This document shows positions 51,339 through 64,000 of a stretch of DNA of 64,000 nt, piece by piece. The notes beneath the pieces were generated by a model. That model saw only the letters and a list, made by a program, of their open reading frames with translations. It had not been told where the DNA came from and searched no databases. Position numbers and translations under genes: made by a program. Each line of letters starts with the position of its first letter. Within the stretch, counting starts at the first letter, position 1. Origin of the DNA: Azonexus hydrophilus DSM 23864 (lineage in GTDB: Bacteria > Pseudomonadota > Gammaproteobacteria > Burkholderiales > Rhodocyclaceae); NCBI RefSeq assembly GCF_000429605.1, contig NZ_AUCE01000011.1:372001-436000 (forward strand). The letters are read 5' to 3'.

Positions 51339-51690
51339 GGACGACGGCCTTGGCGTAGCTGGCACGGTCGAGTTCAACGGTTTCGACGCTGAGCTGCAGT
51401 TCGTGTCCCGCAGGTGGAACCAGCGTCGCCATTAGGGCGGCGAGTGCGGCGTTGGCCAGTTGTTTGCGTTCGTCAGCGCTGCGTCCGCTGAGCAGCGCGA
51501 TACGCAGATGGGCGAAGGCACGGGCGCCTGTTTGGACGCCGGTGCGGAAATCGCCGAGGCAGAGCGCGCGGCTCTTGATATCGGCTTCGCCAAACAGGCC
51601 CGAGTCGAAGGCGGCGGCGTTGATCGCCGTCAGCGCGGCGGCTGGGTCAATGGCGAGGTTGGCGGTGTATTCAAGCGTCAGGTGCGGCAT
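51331..51690 (-). CDS. 5-carboxymethyl-2-hydroxymuconate isomerase-like protein
   Basis: 119 residues. It begins MPHLTLEYTANL, so the N-terminal proline nucleophile of the tautomerase fold (Pro2) is present. Length and pattern fit CHMI (HpaF), the enzyme that isomerises 5-carboxymethyl-2-hydroxymuconate in homoprotocatechuate breakdown. No other gene of that pathway is in the window. It is wedged between the sensor kinase (20-nt overlap) and the response regulator (8-nt overlap), so it is translated with them. Confidence 0.82.
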
Positions 51691-53494
51691 GGTCGTCTCC
51701 GGCGGCGGGCAGCGTCAGCACGAACACGGCGCCGCCGTCGGCCGCGTTGTCGGTGCGTAGTGTGCCACCGTAGCTTTCGACGATGGCCAGCGAGATCGCC
51801 AGGCCGAGGCCGAGGCCTTCGCCGGCGGGCTTGGTGGTGTAGAAGGGTTCGAACAGGTGGCTGCGTACTTCGTCGGCAATCCCCGGGCCGTGGTCGCGCA
51901 CGCTCAGGCGGACCTGGCCGGCGCTGCGGGCGACGGTGATTTCCAGGCGGGGTGCGGGCTGGCCGTGCATGGCGTCGAGGCCGTTGAGCATCAGGTTGAC
52001 CAGCACCTGTTCGAGGCGACCGGCTTCGGCGACGACCTGCAGCTCGCCATCGTTCTGGCTGACCTCGATGCTGGCCGCAGTGTCGCGGCGGCGCGGTTCG
52101 ACCAGCAACAGCGCATGTTCGATCGCGCTGGCGACGCTGACCGGCTGCGGCGTCGCCGCTTCTTTACGGGCGAAGGTTTTCAACTGGCGAACGATGCGTC
52201 CGGTACGGCCGACCAGTTCGCCGATCATCTGCAGGTTTTCCGCGACTTCCTCGTGGCGGCCGCGGGCAAGCAGGGCGCTGGCGTTGTCGGCGAAGGTCTG
52301 CAGCGCCGCCAGCGGCTGGTTCAGTTCGTGGCTGATGCCGGCCGACAGCTGCCCGAGGACGGCCAGCTTGCCGGCCTGCACCGCAGCGTCGCGGGTTTCG
52401 TGGAGAATTGCTTCGGTGCGTTGCAGTTCGGCGATCTTGGCGGTCAGGTCGGCGGTGCGTTCGGCGATGCGCTGTTCCAGTTCGCCGTGAATGCGCTGCA
52501 ATTCCTCGCGCCGGCGGCGGCGATGGCGCAGGTGGGCGGCGACGCCAATGGCGAAGGCGGCGGCAAAGGCCAATGCCATGGCGCCGGAAAACGCCGCCGC
52601 CCGAGCTTCGTCGAGGCGGCCGAGCTGCACCACCTGCCAGCCGAAATTGCCGACCGGACGGGTCACCAGCAGGTGCTCGCGCGGCGTTTCGTCGGGCAGT
52701 GCCAGACGCAGGGGGGCGCTGGCTTCGAGCGGCACGGGCCGGTCAGCCAGGGCGACGATGGCCTGGTTGCCGTACTGACGGGTCTCCGCCAGGCGTGCCG
52801 TGGTTGCCGCCGGCAGCGGCGCCAGCGTGCGATAGCGCAGGCGGCGTTCCGACGACAGGAAGACGATGCCGTCGGCGTCGGCCAGCAGCAGGATGTCGCC
52901 GGCGCCGGCCATGGCCTGTTCCATGGCTTCCAGGCCGATCTTGAGGACGACGACACCGAGGATCTGCTGTCCGTCGCGGACTGGTGCGGCGATGAAGTAA
53001 CCGGGTTCGCCGGTGGTCACGCCGACGCCGTAGAAGCGCCCCAGGCCTTGCGCGACGGCATCGGTGAAGTAGGGCCGGAAGGCGTAGTTGTGGCCGATGA
53101 AACTGCGCGGCTGGCGCCAGTTGCTGGCAGCCAGCGTCAGGCCGTTGGCGTCGATCAGGTAGGTGGCGGCCACCGCCGCCCCCTGTTGCGCGGCTTCGAG
53201 ATAGGCGTTGGCCGCGTCGATCCGCTGTTTGTTGTCGGGGTCGCGCAGCAGCGCGGCCAGCGAAGGTTCGAGCGCGAGCAAGCCGGGCAGCGATTCGTGC
53301 CGGTTCAGCGTGGCGTCGAGCGACAGGGCGAAGGCGTCGAGACGCTGCGTCGCCAGCCGGCGCTCATGGGCCAGGTTGTGGTCGAGCAGCAGGCGATAGC
53401 CGAGCAGGCCGATCAACAGGCAGGCCAGCGTTGCCAGTACGGTCAGCAGCCAGGTGCGGGAGGGCGGTTTGGTAGGAATGACAGGACGGCTCAT
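51671..53494 (-). CDS. DctB-type sensor histidine kinase (second copy)
   Basis: 607 residues. TM1 (WLLTVLATLACLLIGLLGYRL) and a double-cache periplasmic domain (~45-290) with the ligand pattern YAFRPYFTDAVAQGLGRFYGVG...EPGYFIAAPV lead to TM2 (~300-325). A coiled coil, HisKA (GISHELNQPLAALQTFADN) and HATPase (NLMLNGLDAM; GLGLGLAIS) follow. Same architecture as the kinase at 43580-45499. It overlaps DUF1850 by ATGA, so it is part of the transporter operon and probably senses the transported compound. Confidence 0.9.
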   Translation of the reverse strand: MSRPVIPTKPPSRTWLLTVLATLACLLIGLLGYRLLLDHNLAHERRLATQRLDAFALSLDATLNRHESLPGLLALEPSLAALLRDPDNKQRIDAANAYLEAAQQGAAVAATYLIDANGLTLAASNWRQPRSFIGHNYAFRPYFTDAVAQGLGRFYGVGVTTGEPGYFIAAPVRDGQQILGVVVLKIGLEAMEQAMAGAGDILLLADADGIVFLSSERRLRYRTLAPLPAATTARLAETRQYGNQAIVALADRPVPLEASAPLRLALPDETPREHLLVTRPVGNFGWQVVQLGRLDEARAAAFSGAMALAFAAAFAIGVAAHLRHRRRRREELQRIHGELEQRIAERTADLTAKIAELQRTEAILHETRDAAVQAGKLAVLGQLSAGISHELNQPLAALQTFADNASALLARGRHEEVAENLQMIGELVGRTGRIVRQLKTFARKEAATPQPVSVASAIEHALLLVEPRRRDTAASIEVSQNDGELQVVAEAGRLEQVLVNLMLNGLDAMHGQPAPRLEITVARSAGQVRLSVRDHGPGIADEVRSHLFEPFYTTKPAGEGLGLGLAISLAIVESYGGTLRTDNAADGGAVFVLTLPAAGDDHAAPDA

Positions 53495-53900
53495 GGCCGC
53501 ATCGTAACCAGTTTTGCCTGTTGCGGTGCAGGGGCCGGGCAGGCTTTCAGGTCGACCACGGTGTCGGCAGGCAGCGTCGGCAGCCAGTCCGGCATCGGTC
53601 GGCAGTCAGCGGCCGAACACACCACATAGGGCGCGACATGCGGTGAATGGCGCAAGCTCACCGCTGGCAGCAACGGCAGGGCGGGGGTGTAGTGCCAGGC
53701 ACCGTCGCGGTAGACGGCGTCTGCCGGCGGTTCCATGCCGGCGCCGGTGCCCCGCACGCGGGCCGAGGTCAGGTGGAGTCGATCGCCCTGCAGGCGGTAG
53801 TCTTCCGCCCACAGGGTTTTCTGGATCGAGTGCGTCCATTGCAGCGTGACTGCCTCGCCGAGCGGCGCCACCAGCAGGCCGGCGACGAGGCAGATCACGT

Positions 53901-53904
<4 letters not shown>
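53491..53904 (-). CDS. DUF1850 protein, TRAP-transporter associated
   Basis: 137 residues from ATG 53904, overlapping the TRAP permease stop (ATGA). It starts with a short hydrophobic leader (MNVICLVAGLLVAPLGEA), then VTLQWTHSIQKTLWAEDY, the typical opening of DUF1850. The family nearly always accompanies TAXI-type TRAP transporters and probably acts at the membrane or in the periplasm; its task is unknown. It overlaps the kinase gene by ATGA. Confidence 0.85.
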
Positions 53905-55970
<2,066 letters not shown>

Positions 55971-55976
55971 GATCGC

Positions 55977-56921
55977 TTACTTGAGCAGACCGGCTTCGCG
56001 GTAGTACTTCTCGGCACCCGGGTGCAGCGGCACCGGCGAACCGACGGCCAGCTTTTCCTTCTTGATCGCCTTGGCAGCAGCGTGGGCGGTGGCCATGGCA
56101 TCCAGGTTCTCGGCCATCGACTTGGTCATCTTGTAGACGGTGTCAGCCGGCACGCCTTCGTGGGTGATCAGGTAGTTGGGCACGAGCACGGTGTTCACGT
56201 CGGTGGTCTGGCCGTTGTAGGTGTTGGCCGGGATGGTGCCGGACTGGTAGGCGGCGTCGCCGATCTTGGCGACCACGTCAGCCGGGATCGGGATGACGAC
56301 GATCTTCAGCGCGGTTGCCAGGTCACGTACGGCGGCAACGCCGAGACCAGACGACAGCAGGGTGGCATCGAGCTGGCGGTTCTTCATCAGTTCGACCGAC
56401 TCCGAGTAGCCGAGATATTCGGTCTTGGCGAAGTCCTGGTAGCTCATGCCGACGGCCTTGAGGATGTCGCGGCTGTTCAGTTCGGTGCCGCTCTTCGGGG
56501 CGCCGACCGAAACGCGCTTGCCCTTGAGGTCGGCCAGCGACTTGATGCCGGAATCGGCGGAAGCCAGGAAGTGGATGTAGTTCGGGTAGATCGCGGCGAC
56601 CGTGCGCAGCTTGTTCAGCGGCGCCTTGAAGCCGACGTCGGCGTTGCCCTTCCAGGCTTCGGACAGCGTGTCGCCGAGCGTGAAGGCGATTTCGCCCTTG
56701 CCGGCCTGCAGCAGGTTGAGGTTTTCGGCCGAAGCCTTGGTCGCCTGCACCGACATCTTGGCATCGGGTAGCACCTTGCCGTAGATCTGGGTCAGCGAGA
56801 CGCCGAGCGGGTAATAGACGCCGCTGGTGCCGCCAGTCAGGACGTTGATGAAGCCGGATGCATTGGCGGCAGTGGCGCCGACGGCCAGCGAGGCGGCAAG
56901 GATCAGGGAACGCAATTTCAT
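55977..56921 (-). CDS. TAXI-family TRAP transporter solute-binding protein
   Basis: 314 residues from ATG 56921, with GGAGGAG about 6 nt upstream and the signal peptide MKLRSLILAASLAVGATAANA. The mature start ASGFINVLTGGTSGVYYPLG is the TAXI signature; VSVGAPKSGTELNSRDIL and YLGYSESVELMKNRQLDA complete the pattern. It captures the substrate in the periplasm for the fused permease. It is the first gene of the TAXI-TRAP-DUF1850-kinase-isomerase-regulator operon and sits directly behind a sigma-54 promoter. Confidence 0.94.
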   Translation of the reverse strand: MKLRSLILAASLAVGATAANASGFINVLTGGTSGVYYPLGVSLTQIYGKVLPDAKMSVQATKASAENLNLLQAGKGEIAFTLGDTLSEAWKGNADVGFKAPLNKLRTVAAIYPNYIHFLASADSGIKSLADLKGKRVSVGAPKSGTELNSRDILKAVGMSYQDFAKTEYLGYSESVELMKNRQLDATLLSSGLGVAAVRDLATALKIVVIPIPADVVAKIGDAAYQSGTIPANTYNGQTTDVNTVLVPNYLITHEGVPADTVYKMTKSMAENLDAMATAHAAAKAIKKEKLAVGSPVPLHPGAEKYYREAGLLK

Positions 56922-56976
56922 GTTATCTCCTCCGTGGAATTGGGACGCGCCGCAAGGCGGCAGCGGAGGAAGACAT

Positions 56977-56992
56977 CGCAGGACCTGTGCCA
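56977..56992 (-). promoter_or_regulatory. Sigma-54 promoter of the TAXI-TRAP operon
   Basis: On the minus strand TGGCACAGGTCCTGCG has the -24 box TGGCAC and -12 CTGC with exact GG-N10-GC spacing. The expected start site is near 56966, giving a ~45-nt leader to the TAXI gene. Confidence 0.78.
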
Positions 56993-57068
56993 GCCGCGGC
57001 GCCGGCTGGCAAATCATTGATTTATTGAAGTTGTTTTCTGGCTGACGATAACCGGCGACGGTCGCTCA

Positions 57069-57115
57069 GTGCGGAACTCCGGAATCAGGCAAGGCGCCAG
57101 TGCGGAAATCCGCAC
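57069..57115 (-). promoter_or_regulatory. Tandem upstream activator dyads of the TAXI-TRAP operon
   Basis: GTGCGGAAATCCGCAC (57100-57115) has perfect 7-bp arms around AA. GTGCGGAACTCCGGAA (57069-57084) keeps the left arm and the TCCG of the right arm. Their centres are 31 bp apart, about 141 and 110 bp upstream of the predicted start. Tandem dyads at this distance are the layout used by DctD in rhizobia. The likely binder is the regulator at 50010-51338. Confidence 0.68.
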
Positions 57116-57119
57116 AAGC

Positions 57120-57788
57120 CTAATCCGCCAGCAGCATCGCGCCGAGTGCTGCCGGCTGCGCTGCCGCCCGCCAGCCGGTACGCATTTCGTCGGCGTTCAG
57201 GCTGCCGTAACCCCAGGTCACGGCGATGAAGGGCAGGCCGTTGGCGTCGGCCGACTCGCCGTCCTCGCTGCGGTCGCCGATGTAGATTGCCTGTTCCTTG
57301 GCGATGCCCTGGTCGGCGAGCAGCCGGGCGATCATCGCCGCCTTGTTTGCCAGGCGCGGCGAAATCAGGTCGAGCGCGTACACATGGGCGAAATGCACGC
57401 GCCAGCCGAGGTGATCGAGGATCAACCGGGTCGGATGGATGCGCTTGTTGGTGGCAATCGACAGCGTCAGCCCGGCCCCGGCCAATTCGGCAAGCAACTC
57501 ACCAACGCCGGCATAGGCGGCGGTTTCCCGGTAGCCGGCGCCGTCGTAACTGGCCTTGAAGGCCTCAGCCAATCGCCCGATCAACGCGGGATCGGCGCTA
57601 CCCGACAGCAGTTGCAGGGTCTCGGTCAGCGGCGGGCCGATCACGCTTTCATCGATGGTGACAGCCGGTGCGATGCCGGTGTGCGCGAAAGCCGCGCGAA
57701 AACTGGCGAGGATGGCCGGGGCGGAGTCGATCAGCGTGCCGTCGAGGTCGAAAATGATGTGCGGATAGCGGGGCATGGTGGCGGGCAT
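57120..57788 (-). CDS. HAD-superfamily phosphatase (phosphoglycolate phosphatase-like)
   Basis: 222 residues. The catalytic motif DLDGTLIDS has nucleophile D15 and acid D17, followed by motif II SIATNK, a conserved Lys region (SPRLANKAAM) and motif IV YIGDRSEDGESA. The helical cap between motifs I and II is type C1, as in Gph/PpaX. Substrate preference cannot be read from sequence, though Gph-like is most likely. ATG 57788 is used; a second ATG four codons in is equally possible, and neither has a clear ribosome site. Confidence 0.85.
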   Translation of the reverse strand: MPATMPRYPHIIFDLDGTLIDSAPAILASFRAAFAHTGIAPAVTIDESVIGPPLTETLQLLSGSADPALIGRLAEAFKASYDGAGYRETAAYAGVGELLAELAGAGLTLSIATNKRIHPTRLILDHLGWRVHFAHVYALDLISPRLANKAAMIARLLADQGIAKEQAIYIGDRSEDGESADANGLPFIAVTWGYGSLNADEMRTGWRAAAQPAALGAMLLAD

Positions 57789-57815
57789 TGGGGAGGTTGG
57801 CGAAGGATAGCGTGT

Positions 57816-58031
57816 TTAGCCCAGCGGCGTTGCCGCCGCTGACGGATCGTTCTCGTCTGGTTCTATGCCCCAGTCGCCCCAGGTGTACCAGTCGTCGCCA
57901 AGCATTTCGGCGGGGTGCATGGTGCGGCCGGAGCCGTTGCCGCATTGCAGGTCGCGGGCCGGGCAGTATTTGTCGCAGCCCCAGCAGATGCGCTCGGGGT
58001 GTTTGGGGTGGAGCGGGAAGCGTTTGGCCAT
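57816..58031 (-). CDS. DUF3079 small cysteine-rich protein
   Basis: 71 residues starting MAKRFPLHPKHPERICWGCDKYC, followed by a further cysteine (LQCGNGSGRTMHPAEML) and WYTWGDW. This matches DUF3079, a small family of mostly Betaproteobacteria. Four cysteines spaced C-x2-C-x3-C-x6-C suggest a metal site, probably zinc. No function is known. AGGTGGAG sits directly upstream. It follows metH by 13 nt on the same strand and may be transcribed with it. Confidence 0.82.
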   Translation of the reverse strand: MAKRFPLHPKHPERICWGCDKYCPARDLQCGNGSGRTMHPAEMLGDDWYTWGDWGIEPDENDPSAAATPLG

Positions 58032-58044
58032 CGCTCCACCTCGA

Positions 58045-61707
<3,663 letters not shown>

Positions 61708-61746
61708 GGCTTACCTCGGCAAAGCACCGGTGACGCCGCAAAAGCG

Positions 61747-61793
61747 AACGGCGCTGCAAACCGGCGAGTGGAACAGGGTTTGCGAGCGCCGTT
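61747..61793 (-). promoter_or_regulatory. Long hairpin in metH leader, likely riboswitch expression platform
   Basis: On the minus strand AACGGCGCT-C-GCAAACC (61793-61777) pairs with GGTTTGC-AGCGCCGTT (61762-61747): 16 base pairs with a single bulged C and a 14-nt loop. It is followed by CGCTTTTGC. Its 5' arm includes GGCGCTC, which the SAH aptamer needs for its own pairing with GAGCGC, so the two structures exclude each other. Confidence 0.7.
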
Positions 61794-61850
61794 GATCGTT
61801 GCCGAGCCTGGCCCCGATGTGGTCAAAGGGTCGCAGCGCTCCTCGGCAGG
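61784..61850 (-). promoter_or_regulatory. S-adenosylhomocysteine (SAH) riboswitch aptamer
   Basis: The minus-strand leader of metH reads TGCCGAGGAGCGCTGCGAC, then about 20 nt later GGGGCCAGGCTCGGC, then AACGATCAACGGCGCTC. These are the conserved elements of the SAH aptamer: CCGAGGAGCGCTGC, the CCAGGCTCGG return strand, and a distal GGCGCTC pairing with GAGCGC. SAH riboswitches turn on SAH recycling and methionine genes (ahcY, metH) when SAH builds up, mostly in Beta- and Gammaproteobacteria. Position right before metH fits. Confidence 0.88.
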
Positions 61851-61908
61851 GGGTGAAGTGTAGCCGTCGACGGCACGAAAGCCAAGTTTTCCCTGCAAAA
61901 ACAGTCGC

Positions 61909-63906
61909 TCAGCCCAGCGGCTCGCAGCGTAGCCAGACGGTGAACACGGCGCCGCTGCCGTCTGGCGAGTCGACGGTGATGCGGCCGTCGTAGCGTTCGA
62001 CCAGCGATTTGCTGACCCACAGGCCAAGGCCGTGGCCGCCGGGTTTGTGGGCGGTGTAGAAGGGCTCGAACAGGTGTTCGCGGTCGGCTTCCGGGATGCC
62101 CGGGCCGGAGTCGGCGACGCTGAGGCGCAGGCCGATCGGCATGTCGGCCTCGTCCCAGTCCTCGACCGCCAGGCGCAGCGTGCCGCCGTCGGGCATGGCC
62201 TGGATCGCGTTGGCCAACAAATTGATGACGACCTGCTGCAGCTCGTTCTTGTTGCAAGTGACCAGCCGCGCCGAATCGATCTGCTGTTCGATGGCGATAT
62301 TGCCCTTGCGCAACAGGTGACCGACCAGCAGCAGGCAGTCGTGGATCAGTTGCTGGGCGCCGACCGGTTCGAGGTAGCCGACGTATTCCTGCGGTCGGGC
62401 GAATTGCAGCAGCTTGGTCACGATCAGGCGGATGCGGTGCACCTGATCGAGGATCAGCCGGAACTCCGGCTCGACCGGTTTGGCTTGCTCGCCGAGCACT
62501 TCGCGGGCCATTTCCAGATTGCCCTGGATGACGGCAATCGGATTGTTGATTTCGTGGGCGACGCCGGCGGTCAACTGGCCGATGGCGGCCATTTTTTCCT
62601 GAGTGATCAGCTTGCCCTGCGTCGACCGCAGGGTTGCCAGCGCTTCCTGCAATTCGGCAGTGCGCTGGGCCACCTTGCCGTCCAGGGCTTCGCCCCAGCG
62701 TTGCAGGGCGAGCGCCTGCGCCTGCTGGCTTTCGAGCAGGCGGTCGAAGTGCCGGGCCAGGTCGCCGACCTCGTCGACATTGGGCACCGGGCCGACGCGG
62801 GCGGTGCCATCGCCGTTCTGGATGGCGTTCATGGTCGCGTGCATGCGCTCGATCGGATGAAACACCTGGCGCGCCCAGAGCACGCCGAATACCGCAACCA
62901 GCAGCATGGTCAGCGCGAATAGCGCGACGATACCGGACAGCGCCGAATTGCGGGCTTCGGCAAACGGCGTTTCGAGGAAACCGACGTAAAGCATGCCGAT
63001 GCGCTCGCCGCGACTGTCGATCAGCGGGCGGTAGCCAGAGTAGTACCAGTCCTGGACGACGAAGGCGCGGTCGAGCCAGGTTTCGCCCGCGCCGAGCACG
63101 GCGTCGCGTACCGCCTGCGAGACGCGGGTGCCGATGGCGCGGCCGCCTTCGAACAGGCGGACATTGGTGGCAATGCGCACGTCGCCGAGGAAAAGCGTTG
63201 CCGTGCCGACGCTGCCGAGCATCAGTTCGCCATCGGGATAGACGATTTCGTTCAGGCGGTCGACGAATTCGAGATTGCCGTTGAGCAGCACGCCGCCGGC
63301 CAGCACGCCGAGCAGCTGGCCGTCGTGCGCGTAGACCGGTGCGGCGCTATGCACGACCAGACCCCGGTCTTCGGCCACACGCGGGTCGGGCGTCGCGTTC
63401 TGGGTCGGCAGCAGCGGCGTATGCGCGCGGCGGGCCAGGGCGGGGTCGATGGCGGCCAGCAAGCCGGGGGTGAAGATGTCGTTATCGGTCTGCGCCTGCC
63501 CTGAACGGGCGCGCTCGATGACCGGCCAGCCGGCGAAGCAGGGCTTGCCGGCATAAGCGGGGGCGCAATCGTCGGCGTCGAGCAGGTGCAGGAAATCCAG
63601 CTTCAGGCGCTGTCGCTCCGCGTCCAGCCAGCGGGGCAAGGCATCCGGGTCGGCGGCGGCAGCGGCCAGGCGGGTCGACCCGGCCAGACCTTCGACGGCG
63701 GTACCGATGCCGGCGCTGACGCGTTCGTAGTAGCCGTTGGCGATGCCCAGATCGGCGCCGACCTTGGCCACCAGCAAGCGGTCGAGATAGGCGCTGCCCC
63801 ATTGGGTGAGGATGATCAGCAGCAGCGGCAACACGACGCCCAGCGGCAACAGGGCCAGCGCCAGCAGACGTTGGCGGATCGACTGCCGCCGGGGTTTGTC
63901 GCTCAC
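61909..63906 (-). CDS. Membrane sensor histidine kinase with double-cache domain and HAMP
   Basis: 665 residues from GTG 63906, which overlaps the stop of the upstream regulator (GTGA); a GTG at 63927 is less likely. TM1 (LLALALLPLGVVLPLLLIILTQW) and a ~270-residue periplasmic double-cache domain (QDWYYSGYRPLIDSRGERIGMLYVG near its end) lead to TM2 (ALSGIVALFALTMLLVAVFGVLW). HAMP, a coiled coil, HisKA (GVAHEINNPIAVIQGNLEMA) and HATPase (NLLANAIQAM; GHGLGLWVS) follow. Its partner is the Fis-HTH regulator whose end is at the window edge. The signal is unknown; cache domains of this type often see small organic acids. Confidence 0.9.
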   Translation of the reverse strand: MSDKPRRQSIRQRLLALALLPLGVVLPLLLIILTQWGSAYLDRLLVAKVGADLGIANGYYERVSAGIGTAVEGLAGSTRLAAAAADPDALPRWLDAERQRLKLDFLHLLDADDCAPAYAGKPCFAGWPVIERARSGQAQTDNDIFTPGLLAAIDPALARRAHTPLLPTQNATPDPRVAEDRGLVVHSAAPVYAHDGQLLGVLAGGVLLNGNLEFVDRLNEIVYPDGELMLGSVGTATLFLGDVRIATNVRLFEGGRAIGTRVSQAVRDAVLGAGETWLDRAFVVQDWYYSGYRPLIDSRGERIGMLYVGFLETPFAEARNSALSGIVALFALTMLLVAVFGVLWARQVFHPIERMHATMNAIQNGDGTARVGPVPNVDEVGDLARHFDRLLESQQAQALALQRWGEALDGKVAQRTAELQEALATLRSTQGKLITQEKMAAIGQLTAGVAHEINNPIAVIQGNLEMAREVLGEQAKPVEPEFRLILDQVHRIRLIVTKLLQFARPQEYVGYLEPVGAQQLIHDCLLLVGHLLRKGNIAIEQQIDSARLVTCNKNELQQVVINLLANAIQAMPDGGTLRLAVEDWDEADMPIGLRLSVADSGPGIPEADREHLFEPFYTAHKPGGHGLGLWVSKSLVERYDGRITVDSPDGSGAVFTVWLRCEPLG

Positions 63907-64000
63907 TCGCAGCCCCAGGCGGTGCACTTGCGGTCCAGCGTCTTGCGCGAGATGCCCAGGCGGCGCGCGGCTTCCGACTTGTTGCCGTGGCAGGCCTGCA
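63903..64000 (-). CDS. C-terminal end of an NtrC-family response regulator (cut by window edge)
   Basis: Only the last 32 codons are inside the window. They read HGNKSEAARRLGISRKTLDRK followed by CTAWGCE and stop, the Fis-type HTH that ends NtrC/DctD/AtoC-like activators. The stop overlaps the GTG of the cache-type kinase, so regulator and kinase form one unit. Whether it has an intact GAFTGA domain cannot be seen here. Confidence 0.8.
   Translation of the reverse strand, partial: QACHGNKSEAARRLGISRKTLDRKCTAWGCE

Overview
The window is GC-rich (about 64%), densely coding bacterial chromosome. Gene content points to a betaproteobacterium, most likely Rhodocyclales (Dechloromonas/Azonexus/Azospira-like). 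The evidence is the def-fmt / rsmB-DUF4390-ntrY-ntrX-trkA-trkH block, the hemE-priA pair, and small families typical of Betaproteobacteria (DUF1840, DUF3079, DUF1850). The lineage is inferred from gene order and families, not from a search. No rRNA, tRNA, CRISPR array, insertion sequence or prophage was seen; this is core chromosome with transport and signalling modules.

Layout. 0-13 kb: a P-type ATPase cut by the window edge, an AtaL-like protein, rsuA, oxyR with both redox cysteines, a hybrid kinase, a diguanylate cyclase with three solute-binding domains, topB, dprA and a LysM protein. 13-29 kb: def-fmt, a P1/S1 nuclease, rsmB-DUF4390-ntrY-ntrX-trkA-trkH, an RND adaptor/pump pair and hemE. 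29.06-29.32 kb: an AT-rich gap with several DnaA boxes, then priA. 31-36 kb: an EF-hand-like protein and, on the minus strand, a methyltransferase/ROK kinase/MOSC/MFS run.

36-47 kb is an acidic amino acid module. It holds the glutamate/aspartate ABC transporter gltI-gltJKL, a periplasmic asparaginase, a chemoreceptor, aspartase and a DctB/DctD-type two-component system. A sigma-54 promoter with two upstream dyads precedes gltI. 47-50 kb: DUF1840, a CheZ-like protein, a cupin, an amidase and murB. 50-57 kb is a second DctB/DctD system at the end of a minus-strand TAXI-TRAP transporter operon. That operon has its own sigma-54 promoter with the same dyad geometry. 57-64 kb: a HAD phosphatase, DUF3079, metH under an SAH riboswitch, and a cache-type kinase following the end of a Fis-HTH regulator.

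Four parS-like ParB sites (3.0, 14.8, 33.5 and 58.9 kb) say the window lies close to the replication origin. The DnaA-box cluster between hemE and priA could be part of it, although dnaA is not in the window. The most notable observations are the matched sigma-54 control regions of the two dicarboxylate/amino acid modules, the parS and DnaA sites, an NtrX that has lost its ATPase motifs, and a probable CheZ-like phosphatase of unassigned family.
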